Source of the DNA: UBA7446 sp049596455
Lineage (GTDB): Bacteria > Bacteroidota > Bacteroidia > Flavobacteriales > Flavobacteriaceae
Length of the DNA: 64,000 nt
Assembly (NCBI GenBank): GCA_049596455.1
Contig: JBMYLP010000002.1
Coordinates: 124,001-188,000, forward strand
Reading direction: 5' to 3'
This document shows positions 35,155 through 43,002 of this stretch, piece after piece. A model generated the notes under the pieces. The model had not been told where the DNA came from and made no database searches. It saw only the letters and a list, made by a program, of their open reading frames with translations. Position 1 is the stretch's first letter. The number at the start of each line of letters is the position of its first letter. The position numbers were made by a program, and so were the translations under genes.

Positions 35155-36918
35155 ATGGGAGCAGATCACGCACATCACAAAGAAACGTTTATTACCAAGT
35201 ACATCTTTAGTCAAGACCATAAGATGATTGCAAAGCAATATCTTATCACAGGCTTAATCATGGGAATTATCGGAATTGCCATGTCGCTACTGTTTCGTTT
35301 GCAGTTGGCTTGGCCAGAAAAGTCATTTGGTGTTTTTGAAACGTTTTTAGGGAAATGGGCACCCGAAGGCGTTATGGATCCTAATGTTTATTTGGCGTTG
35401 GTAACCATTCACGGTACATTGATGGTGTTTTTTGTACTCACAGCAGGATTGAGCGGTACGTTTAGTAACTTGCTTATTCCATTGCAGATTGGTGCACGCG
35501 ATATGGCATCAGGACTATTAAACATGATTTCGTACTGGCTGTTTTTCCTTTCGTCGGTAATCATGATTGCATCGCTTTTTGTAGAGTCTGGGCCAGCAGC
35601 AGCAGGATGGACGATTTATCCACCGCTTAGTGCATTGCCACAGGCACAACCCGGTTCAGGACTGGGAATGACGCTTTGGTTGGTGTCTATGGCTATTTTT
35701 ATCGCTTCATCGCTTTTGGGGTCGTTGAACTATATTGTGACCGTAATCAACTTACGCACCAAAGGGATGTCCATGACACGGCTTCCGCTTACCATTTGGG
35801 CGTTCTTTGTAACGGCAATTATCGGAGTAGTTTCATTCCCAGTATTGCTTTCTGCGGCATTGCTGCTTATCATGGACAGAAGTTTTGGAACGTCATTCTT
35901 CTTGTCAGATATTTTCATTCAGGGCGAGGTGCTTCACTATCAAGGAGGTTCACCTGTTTTATATGAGCACTTATTCTGGTTTTTAGGACACCCCGAAGTG
36001 TATATTGTACTACTTCCTGCGTTGGGAATTACCTCTGAAGTGTTGGCAACAAATGCCCGTAAACCTATATTCGGATATCGTGCCATGGTAGCGTCTATTT
36101 TGGCGATTGCCTTTTTATCCACTATCGTTTGGGGACACCATATGTTTATCTCAGGGATGAATCCGTTCTTAGGGTCGGTATTTACGTTTACCACGCTATT
36201 GATTGCCATTCCATCGGCGGTAAAAGCATTTAACTACATTACTACCTTGTGGAAAGGAAACCTCCAAATGAATACGGGAATGTTATTCTCCATCGGGTTG
36301 GTTTCTACCTTTATTTCGGGTGGTCTTACAGGAATTATTTTGGGGGATAGTACGTTGGATATTAATGTACACGACACCTATTTTGTAGTTGCGCACTTCC
36401 ACTTGGTTATGGGAATTTCGGCGCTTTATGGATTGTTTGCAGGGGTTTACCATTGGTTTCCAAAAATGTTTGGCCGAATGATGAACAAAAACTTAGGATA
36501 TGTTCATTTTTGGGTAACCGCAGTTTGTGCCTATGGCGTTTTCTTCCCGATGCACTTTATTGGCATGGCAGGATTACCTAGACGTTATTATTCCAACACG
36601 GCGTTTCCATACTTTGACGACCTTGCCAATATCAACGTTATTATTACCATTTTTGCGCTTATCGCAGGTGCTGCACAGTTGGTATTCCTATACAATTTTA
36701 TCCACAGTATTTTTTACGGCAAGAAGACCGTACAAAACCCATGGAAGTCTAACACTCTTGAATGGACAGCCCCGGTGGAACACATGCACGGAAACTGGCC
36801 TGGAGCTATTCCACACGTACACCGTTGGGCATACGATTATTCAAAGCCTGGATATGATGAGGATTTTATTCCTCAAAATGTTCCTTTGGCTGAAGGAGAA
36901 GAAGAACTACAACATTAA
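35155..36918 (+). CDS. coxA: Cytochrome c oxidase subunit I
   Basis: 587 aa from ATG 35155 (MGADHAHHKETFITKYIFS); an upstream in-frame ATG at 35122 overlaps coxB. Twelve or more helices. Heme a, heme a3 and CuB ligands are recognisable: HGTLMVFFVL, HPEVYIVLLPALG (with the Tyr/His cross-link region), HHMF, and HDTYFVVAHFHLVMG. The YIVLLP and K-channel signature indicates an A-type heme-copper oxidase. It lacks a fused subunit III here; subunits III and IV are at 61211-63187. A strong terminator follows. Confidence 0.97.
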   Translation: MGADHAHHKETFITKYIFSQDHKMIAKQYLITGLIMGIIGIAMSLLFRLQLAWPEKSFGVFETFLGKWAPEGVMDPNVYLALVTIHGTLMVFFVLTAGLSGTFSNLLIPLQIGARDMASGLLNMISYWLFFLSSVIMIASLFVESGPAAAGWTIYPPLSALPQAQPGSGLGMTLWLVSMAIFIASSLLGSLNYIVTVINLRTKGMSMTRLPLTIWAFFVTAIIGVVSFPVLLSAALLLIMDRSFGTSFFLSDIFIQGEVLHYQGGSPVLYEHLFWFLGHPEVYIVLLPALGITSEVLATNARKPIFGYRAMVASILAIAFLSTIVWGHHMFISGMNPFLGSVFTFTTLLIAIPSAVKAFNYITTLWKGNLQMNTGMLFSIGLVSTFISGGLTGIILGDSTLDINVHDTYFVVAHFHLVMGISALYGLFAGVYHWFPKMFGRMMNKNLGYVHFWVTAVCAYGVFFPMHFIGMAGLPRRYYSNTAFPYFDDLANINVIITIFALIAGAAQLVFLYNFIHSIFYGKKTVQNPWKSNTLEWTAPVEHMHGNWPGAIPHVHRWAYDYSKPGYDEDFIPQNVPLAEGEEELQH

Positions 36919-36922
36919 ACTT

Positions 36923-36947
36923 AAGCCCCTTTACGGGGCTTTTTTTA
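36923..36947 (+). terminator. Terminator after coxA
   Basis: AAGCCCC (36923-36929) pairs with GGGGCTT (36935-36941) around TTTAC, followed by a T-run to 36947. It closes the act-cox operon and lies right at the end of the convergent TauE/SafE-like gene. Confidence 0.9.
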
Positions 36948-37637
36948 TTCCTTAGCGCATTCATATGCACTACCAACAGGAGCGACATTTAGTTGGTTTT
37001 CTTGTGGCGAGATATATGGAATACCAATAGTAAGTCCGCGTAAAACCAACAGGATGCCCACAAGCCCTGTAAGCAAGGGCAAAAGCCATCGGGTTGATTG
37101 CAGTTTAAGCACAAATTTTTGTGGTATAACATAAGATAATCCCAATGCAGGGAGGGTTCCCAGTCCAAAAAACAGCATATATACACTCCCTTTTATGGGG
37201 TCAAAAAAAGCGGCACTAGCGGCAAGGGCAACATAGACCAATCCGCATGGCAAAAAGGCATTGATAAACCCAACTACAGCAAGTGAGCTTTTTTTTGTTT
37301 TGGATTGAAACGCGCCAATCCATCGGCTAAATGCAGACAGCCTTTTTAGGCGTAAAAAATCTAGTGAGGGAAGAAAAGATATTACGCAACTATAACAAAG
37401 AATAATGCCCAGTGCTAACGCCACATATTTGTGCAGCATTACCAATGAAAACCCATAGCTAATGAAACCTGTAATAGCACCAAGAAACACATACCCAAAA
37501 ATTCTTCCGCTTTGATGGAGTAAAAAGCCCGTTGTACCGTAGTTTGAGCGATGAAATTTTAAATACATGACCAATGGACCACACATAAGCAGGCAATGCG
37601 CTCCACCAAAAACCCCCAAAACAAATGCAGTCCACAT
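36945..37637 (-). CDS. TauE/SafE-like (sulfite exporter/CcoH-type) membrane protein
   Basis: 230 aa, about six helices. The start MWTAFVLGVFGGAHCLLMCGPLV shows a Gly/Cys-rich helix with the HCLLMCGP segment typical of the UreH/TauE-like proteins found at the end of cbb3 oxidase clusters. The two Cys and His could bind copper. It is the last gene of the cco cluster, separated from fixH by 1 bp. In other Bacteroidota this gene follows fixH, so a role in copper delivery or oxidase assembly is likely, though not proven. Confidence 0.8.
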   Translation of the reverse strand: MWTAFVLGVFGGAHCLLMCGPLVMYLKFHRSNYGTTGFLLHQSGRIFGYVFLGAITGFISYGFSLVMLHKYVALALGIILCYSCVISFLPSLDFLRLKRLSAFSRWIGAFQSKTKKSSLAVVGFINAFLPCGLVYVALAASAAFFDPIKGSVYMLFFGLGTLPALGLSYVIPQKFVLKLQSTRWLLPLLTGLVGILLVLRGLTIGIPYISPQENQLNVAPVGSAYECAKE

Positions 37638-37638
37638 A

Positions 37639-38079
37639 TCAAAAAGCTATGGGATAATCTACCACAAATAGCGAGTCGTTTTTGTGCCACTGAAAGCGCA
37701 ATGTCCAGCGTGTAGCACCCAATGCACTTTTAGGAATATCCACGTAAGGTACTTCTGGGTTTAGTGTGGTGTTGAACGTAAAATCTTTTGATGCATCTGA
37801 TGGGCAATAGCCCACAACGCTGAGTTCATAAGCGGTTGGCAAAGGCCCAATACGAATATGTTTTTCGTCCAAAAAGTGGTGCATGGACTCTTGCCAATGC
37901 CTTGCATTTTTCTTTGCTTGAATCAGTGCATTAAGCGTTTGTTCTTTTTGATAGTAATTTGATGTGACTAAACTGTGCTGTAATTCGGGTTTTTTGAGAA
38001 TCTGGAATACCATATACCCCATAAATCCAATAAACAAAACAAAACTAAGCACTATGGCTGTTCCCCAACGTAATTTCAT
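37639..38079 (-). CDS. fixH: FixH-like cbb3 oxidase assembly protein
   Basis: 146 aa with a single N-terminal helix (about 6-27: AIVLSFVLFIGFMGYMVFQIL) and a periplasmic beta-rich domain. FixH-family proteins help assemble the cbb3 oxidase. Its ATG overlaps the ccoG stop by 1 base (TAATG), so it is coupled to ccoG. Confidence 0.88.
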   Translation of the reverse strand: MKLRWGTAIVLSFVLFIGFMGYMVFQILKKPELQHSLVTSNYYQKEQTLNALIQAKKNARHWQESMHHFLDEKHIRIGPLPTAYELSVVGYCPSDASKDFTFNTTLNPEVPYVDIPKSALGATRWTLRFQWHKNDSLFVVDYPIAF

Positions 38080-39506
38080 TATTGATAAGTTCTAGGTCCT
38101 GTAAATCGCACTGTGGTTTTATCTAACATATCTTCTTTGTGATACACCCCCACACGTAATTTTTGCGGTTTTCCCAACCAAGCATCTTTGGGCAATTCTA
38201 TAAATACGGTTCCGTCTAAAATTTCTTCTGCTTTAAGGTGAAGTGTGGCCTTTTTGTTAACCGTATAAATGGTTCCTTTAGGCTGATTTAACAAAACAAA
38301 ATGCAGGCTGTCGATGGGATGTGTTGTTTTGTTTACAATCTTAAAAGTGAACACATTTTGTATGGAATTGGTTTCATCATTTAATGCATATAACTGTCCC
38401 GGAATACGAAACAAGCCTGTTTCTAAATCGTTTCTGCTCATAACCAAAAAAACAAAAAGCCCAAGAAGCATAGAAAGTAAAATGGTGTAGGCTTTTAGCC
38501 TTGCCGTCCAACGAAAGCGGTTACCTTGTTTTATTTGTCGCATGGATGCATATCGTATCAGATTTTTTGGAAAATGTACTTTTTCCATGACCTCGTTGCA
38601 GGCGTCTATACAGGCGGTGCAGTTCACACATTCCAACTGGGTGCCATGTCTAATATCGATGCCGGTAGGACAAACATCAACACATAATTTACAGTCAATG
38701 CAATCTCCTTTCCCAGAAGTTGCTCGGTCTTCTTTTCGGTTGATTTTGCTACGTCCGATTTCTTTTTCACCACGTACGTGATCGTAAGCAACTACTACAG
38801 AATCGCTATCCAAAAGCACCCCTTGAAGCCTACCATATGGGCAGGCAATGATGCAAACTTGTTCTCTAAACCAAGCAAACACAAAATAAAAGACACTTGA
38901 GAAAATGAGTAAAAACAGCGTTGTTTGAGGATATTCTAAAGGCGTTTTTAGATGCAAAAACACCTCTTTACTTCCCATTACATAACACATAAATACAGCC
39001 GAAATAAGCAATGATATTAAGAAGTAGAGGATCCACTTTACGCTTTTTTTGAGGATTTTATCTTTGTTCCAAGGTTGCTTATTTAGTCGTTTTTGTGCGT
39101 TTCGGTCACCCTCAATCCAATATTCTAAGGGTCTAAAAATCATTTCCAAAAAAACAGTTTGCGGGCACACCCAACCACAAAAAAGCCGTCCGTAGGCTAC
39201 CGTGAATAAACTCACAAATACCACACCAATAATCATAAGCAATACCAACAAATGAAAGTCTTGTGGCCAAAAGGGTTGTCCAAAAATGTGAAACTTACGC
39301 TCCACGACGTTAATTAGAATAAACTGCCGCCCGTTTATGTGGATGATAGGGGCAGCAAACAGCAAAACAACAAGTACGGCTGCAACTATCTTTCGCCAAG
39401 AATAGTATGGGCCACGTGGCTTTTTTGGATACAACCAAACCCTTTCGCCAGACTGCTCAACGGTTGAGATGGCGTCCCGAAAATTGTCATTTTCATTTAC
39501 AGCCAT
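38079..39506 (-). CDS. ccoG: Cytochrome c oxidase accessory protein CcoG
   Basis: 475 aa. N-terminal membrane helices, a cytosolic ferredoxin part with two 4Fe-4S motifs (CIDCKLCVDVCPTGID and CVNCTACIDACNEVM, about residues 266-305) and a C-terminal periplasmic FixG immunoglobulin-like domain. An extra CxxxCP motif (CGWVCP, CIIACPYG) is seen in the membrane part. CcoG reduces Cu2+ for loading into the cbb3 oxidase. Its start is 3 bp after the ccoP stop. Confidence 0.95.
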   Translation of the reverse strand: MAVNENDNFRDAISTVEQSGERVWLYPKKPRGPYYSWRKIVAAVLVVLLFAAPIIHINGRQFILINVVERKFHIFGQPFWPQDFHLLVLLMIIGVVFVSLFTVAYGRLFCGWVCPQTVFLEMIFRPLEYWIEGDRNAQKRLNKQPWNKDKILKKSVKWILYFLISLLISAVFMCYVMGSKEVFLHLKTPLEYPQTTLFLLIFSSVFYFVFAWFREQVCIIACPYGRLQGVLLDSDSVVVAYDHVRGEKEIGRSKINRKEDRATSGKGDCIDCKLCVDVCPTGIDIRHGTQLECVNCTACIDACNEVMEKVHFPKNLIRYASMRQIKQGNRFRWTARLKAYTILLSMLLGLFVFLVMSRNDLETGLFRIPGQLYALNDETNSIQNVFTFKIVNKTTHPIDSLHFVLLNQPKGTIYTVNKKATLHLKAEEILDGTVFIELPKDAWLGKPQKLRVGVYHKEDMLDKTTVRFTGPRTYQ

Positions 39507-39509
39507 TTG

Positions 39510-40412
39510 CTAAATGGATTCAGAAGAAACCGCTTCAACTGCTTCGCTGGATTCAGGTATAAATTCTTCGCCTTCAGGTGCTTTTGGGTTTGGGGGATTT
39601 GTTCCTTGTAGCGATAGAATATAATTGCTCACCTGTTCCATTTGGGTTGCGTTTAGGGAACTTTTCCATGCCACCATCCCTTTTCCAGGGCGACCGCCAT
39701 TTTCAATGGTGGCATATACCGATTCGATATCACCACCCAAAATCCAAAAGGCATCTGTAAGATTTGGACCAATTCCCCCTCCACCATCTGGACGATGGCA
39801 TACCTTACAGTACAAGTCATAGATTTTTTTACCTTTAGCTAGGATGTCATCATCATGCGAGGCAACTAAGTCTTGTTTATCAGGTAATTGATTTTGATAG
39901 GCTTCCACTTCTTTTTCTGCTAAGGCAACTTCCTGCACATATTCTTGATACTGGTCTTCCCCGTCAAAAATGTGGTATTCCACCATGTAATACACGCCAA
40001 AAATCAGAGTTCCGTAAAACAAGTAAAGCCACCATGGTGGTAATGGGTTGTCAAGTTCTCGAATACCGTCATAGTCGTGATCTTCAAGAAGTACTTCGGC
40101 ATCTTCCACACGTTTAGTACCCATCAAAAAGGTGCGAAGTTTATTGCTAAAGCTATGCGCTTTTCGCGCTTCTTTTTCTTTAGCCAAGCGTTCTTTCTGC
40201 TCCTCTGTTACCAACTGACTTGCTATGCCTTGTATGGCTCCCAAAATGGTTTCTAGAGCCACAAGGATCAATAAAAACAGCCCCAAAACAGCCAATACCA
40301 TTGGATTGAGTAGGGCAATTGGATATTCGTCAGATGTAATAAAAACTTCACATAAAATATATGCTAATGTTAAAAACACCAAAATGCGGAGGTAGGAGTT
40401 AAAGGTATTCAT
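39510..40412 (-). CDS. ccoP: cbb3 oxidase subunit CcoP, monoheme form
   Basis: 300 aa. Two N-terminal helices (about 8-24 and 35-60) and a further helix after the family segment DHDYDGIRELDNPLPPWW (about 112-129). The periplasmic part has only one heme motif, CKVCH, near residue 205, with a distal Met in KGMVAWKSSL. The proteobacterial CcoP has two hemes. Acidic C-terminal tail. It is 9 bp downstream of ccoQ. Confidence 0.92.
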   Translation of the reverse strand: MNTFNSYLRILVFLTLAYILCEVFITSDEYPIALLNPMVLAVLGLFLLILVALETILGAIQGIASQLVTEEQKERLAKEKEARKAHSFSNKLRTFLMGTKRVEDAEVLLEDHDYDGIRELDNPLPPWWLYLFYGTLIFGVYYMVEYHIFDGEDQYQEYVQEVALAEKEVEAYQNQLPDKQDLVASHDDDILAKGKKIYDLYCKVCHRPDGGGGIGPNLTDAFWILGGDIESVYATIENGGRPGKGMVAWKSSLNATQMEQVSNYILSLQGTNPPNPKAPEGEEFIPESSEAVEAVSSESI

Positions 40413-40421
40413 GCGGTTAGA

Positions 40422-40589
40422 TTATTCGTCGAAAGGAATGTTTTTGAGTTGTTGGATTTTAGTTTTTTTAAAACGAAGTGTCCACCAAATAAGTCCACCA
40501 AAAAAACCAGTAAATAAAAGGAGTGTAAAAATGGGATATGCGCCTACTCCTTCTATGGTTGCCAAATGTTCTTTTACGTGTTGAAGCAT
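40422..40589 (-). CDS. ccoQ: cbb3 oxidase subunit CcoQ, 55 aa
   Basis: A 55-residue frame from ATG 40589, starting MLQHVKEHLATIEGVGAYPI. One helix, with FFGGLIWWTLRFKKTK at its end, and a short acidic C-tail. Position between ccoNO and ccoP and the single-helix layout mark it as CcoQ. Its ATG overlaps the ccoNO stop by 1 base. It is easy to miss because of its size. Confidence 0.85.
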   Translation of the reverse strand: MLQHVKEHLATIEGVGAYPIFTLLLFTGFFGGLIWWTLRFKKTKIQQLKNIPFDE

Positions 40590-42769
40590 TACTCTTTTGT
40601 TTTTTCGGGTTCTAATGCATTTGATAAGTCCACTCCAAGACGCTGCATGTAGGCAATAAGCGCCACGATTTCTCGGTTTTTTAGCGGAATAAAATCTGCA
40701 TTGCGCGCCTCTGCACTATAGGCACTAGCATATTGCGGATCTTCAAGTAATCTATTTGCAATTTCTTGCGCTTGCTTGTCTAAAGCAGCAAGACCATTAG
40801 CAATTTCTTCGTCAGAGTAGGGCACACCTAAATCTACCATTACTTTCATTTTTTTCAATGTCATGGCTGTGTTGAGTTCGTTGCGCAGTAGCCACGGATA
40901 TGCGGGCATTATAGAACCCGGCGAGGTAGATTGCGGGTCATACATGTGATTTAGATGCCAACTGTCACCATATTTTCCACCCAAGCGTAATAAATCGGGA
41001 CCTGTTCGTTTACTGCCCCACAAAAATGGGTGGTCATAAACAAATTCTCCTGCTCTGGAGTAAGGACCATAGCGGACTACTTCACTTCGGAACGGACGTA
41101 TCATTTGCGAATGACACGACACACAACCTTCTCGAATGTAAATATCTCGCCCCTCCAATTCCAAAGGTGTATATGGATTGACAGAGCTTATGGTGGGAAT
41201 GTTGGATTTTACCATCAAGGTTGGAATAATTTGGACAACTCCACCTATAAGGATAACTAGTGTAGCAAGTATGGTTAGGCGCACAGGGCGACGCTCAAGC
41301 CATGGGTGATATTTTTCGCCCACCACACGCTTTTTAGAGATTTTAATCAGCGGCAATGCGTTAGCTTCTTCATCAGAAACAGAAGTTCCTCTACGAATGG
41401 TTTTATACAGATTATAGCCCATCAAAAGTGCACCCACTAAATACAGCGTCCCACCAATGGCACGCATCCAATACATGGGGATGATTTGCGTAACCGTTTC
41501 TAAGAAATTTCCGTACACCAAAGTTCCATCTGGGTTAAATTGCTTCCACATAGCAGCTTGCGTAAACCCAGAAACGTACATAGGAATAGCGTAAAGGACT
41601 ATACCCAATGTACCAATCCAAAAGTGCGCGTTTGCCAGTTTTGTGGAGTAGATATTGGATTTTACCAATTTTGGAACAAGCCAATACAACATAGCAAAAG
41701 TTAGAAATCCGTTCCAAGCCAAACCACCGATATGAACGTGTCCAATGACCCAATCGCTAAAGTGCGCAATGGCATTGATATTTTTTAATGACATTAGAGG
41801 TCCCTCTAAGGTTGCCATACCATACCCCGTAATGGCGACCACCATAAATTTAAGCACAGGACTAGAAACCACTTTGTCCCAAACCCCACGTAAGGTCAGA
41901 AGGCCGTTAATCATTCCACCCCAAGATGGTGCAATGAGCATAATTGAAAACGCAACCCCAAGGCTTTGTGCCCAACCGGGAAGTGCAGAGTATAGCAGGT
42001 GATGCGGTCCTGCCCAGATATAAATAAAAATTAGCGACCAAAAGTGTACAATGGAAAGACGATAAGAATAAATGGGACGTTCTGCTGCTTTTGGAACAAA
42101 ATAGTACATCAATCCCAAGAAAGGTGTAGTTAAAAAGAAGGCGACAGCATTGTGTCCGTACCACCATTGCACCAGCGCATCTTGAACACCAGCATAAACA
42201 GAATAGCTTTTAAACCATGAAACAGGTAATGCCAAACTGTTAAAAATATGCAATACAGCAACGGTAACAAATGTGGCAATGTAAAACCAAATGGCAACAT
42301 ACAGGCTTCGGACTCGTCTGCGCAAAATGGTGCCAATCATGTTGATGCCAAAAGCCACCCAAACTACCGCAATGGCAATGTCTATAGGCCACTCAAGTTC
42401 GGCATATTCTTTTGAGGAGGTAAGTCCAAGCGGTAAGGTAATGGCAGCCGCAACAATAATAAGTTGCCAACCCCAAAAGTTAATTTTACTTAGCGCATCG
42501 CTATACATTCTGGCTTTAAGTAAGCGTTGCAGCGAGTAATAAATACCACCAAACAAGGCATTGCCGATAAAGGCAAAAATCACAGCATTGGTGTGAAGCG
42601 GACGTAGTCTTCCAAAACTAAGCCACTCTATGCCGTGCGTTAGGTTGGGAAACAAAAATAGGAACGCCAACAGCAGTCCAACAAGCATCCCAACGACACC
42701 CCAAACGATGGTAGCGTATAAAAAGTTTCTTACAATTTTGTTGTCGTAATAAAAGCGTTCTAGTTCCAC
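40589..42769 (-). CDS. ccoNO: cbb3 oxidase subunits I and II fused (CcoNO)
   Basis: 726 aa. The N-terminal about 470 residues are CcoN: about 12 helices with the heme b and CuB ligands (HTNAVIFAFIGNALFG, WWYGHNAVAFFLT, VHFWSLIFIYIWAGPHHLLYSALP, HVHIGGLAWNGF). From about 500 the CcoO part begins with a helix, then CVSCHSQM near residue 550 (the single heme c of CcoO) and a C-terminal Met region. It is the catalytic core of the high-affinity oxidase. In most bacteria CcoN and CcoO are separate; the fusion is known in Bacteroidota. Confidence 0.95.
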   Translation of the reverse strand: MELERFYYDNKIVRNFLYATIVWGVVGMLVGLLLAFLFLFPNLTHGIEWLSFGRLRPLHTNAVIFAFIGNALFGGIYYSLQRLLKARMYSDALSKINFWGWQLIIVAAAITLPLGLTSSKEYAELEWPIDIAIAVVWVAFGINMIGTILRRRVRSLYVAIWFYIATFVTVAVLHIFNSLALPVSWFKSYSVYAGVQDALVQWWYGHNAVAFFLTTPFLGLMYYFVPKAAERPIYSYRLSIVHFWSLIFIYIWAGPHHLLYSALPGWAQSLGVAFSIMLIAPSWGGMINGLLTLRGVWDKVVSSPVLKFMVVAITGYGMATLEGPLMSLKNINAIAHFSDWVIGHVHIGGLAWNGFLTFAMLYWLVPKLVKSNIYSTKLANAHFWIGTLGIVLYAIPMYVSGFTQAAMWKQFNPDGTLVYGNFLETVTQIIPMYWMRAIGGTLYLVGALLMGYNLYKTIRRGTSVSDEEANALPLIKISKKRVVGEKYHPWLERRPVRLTILATLVILIGGVVQIIPTLMVKSNIPTISSVNPYTPLELEGRDIYIREGCVSCHSQMIRPFRSEVVRYGPYSRAGEFVYDHPFLWGSKRTGPDLLRLGGKYGDSWHLNHMYDPQSTSPGSIMPAYPWLLRNELNTAMTLKKMKVMVDLGVPYSDEEIANGLAALDKQAQEIANRLLEDPQYASAYSAEARNADFIPLKNREIVALIAYMQRLGVDLSNALEPEKTKE

Positions 42770-42771
42770 AG

Positions 42772-42924
42772 TTAATGTTTTTTTGGTTTTTCTTGGGAAA
42801 ATATTCGTGCAGATGTACCCTCCAAATCATCAAATTCACCATGCCGTACGCACCACCAAAACAGTGCTAAAAACACCAAGGCAAGACTAAAACTTACAAG
42901 TAGTAAAAGCAGCAATACGTGCAT
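42772..42924 (-). CDS. ccoS: cbb3 oxidase assembly protein CcoS, 50 aa
   Basis: A 50-residue frame from ATG 42924, starting MHVLLLLLLVSFSLALVFLA. One helix followed by FWWCVRHGEFDDLEG, a segment typical of CcoS, and a basic tail. CcoS is needed to insert cofactors into the cbb3 oxidase. It is 2 bp before ccoNO, and 75 bp separate it from the ccoI stop. It is below usual size limits, hence often unannotated. Confidence 0.9.
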   Translation of the reverse strand: MHVLLLLLLVSFSLALVFLALFWWCVRHGEFDDLEGTSARIFSQEKPKKH

Positions 42925-42960
42925 AGGTTAAGGTTAGATATATCTGGATATACAGGGGGC

Positions 42961-42967
42961 CAAAGTA
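42961..42967 (-). promoter_or_regulatory. -7-like element ahead of ccoS-ccoNO
   Basis: On the minus strand TACTTTG (TA-N-TTTG, one base short of consensus) lies 23 nt after the FNR-like palindrome at 42991-43002. The start of transcription would be near 42955 and the leader about 30 nt. Confidence 0.35.
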
Positions 42968-42990
42968 TTTATTAGTGGGGCTAAAAAAAA

Positions 42991-43002
42991 TGACAAATGT
43001 CA
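42991..43002 (-). promoter_or_regulatory. FNR-like palindrome upstream of ccoS-ccoNO
   Basis: TGACATTTGTCA on the minus strand is a perfect palindrome overlapping the end of ccoI. Its core resembles the FNR site TTGAT-N4-ATCAA. Its centre would be about 42 bp before the predicted start of transcription, the distance used by class II activators. A twin site is found at 45429-45440. Confidence 0.6.
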
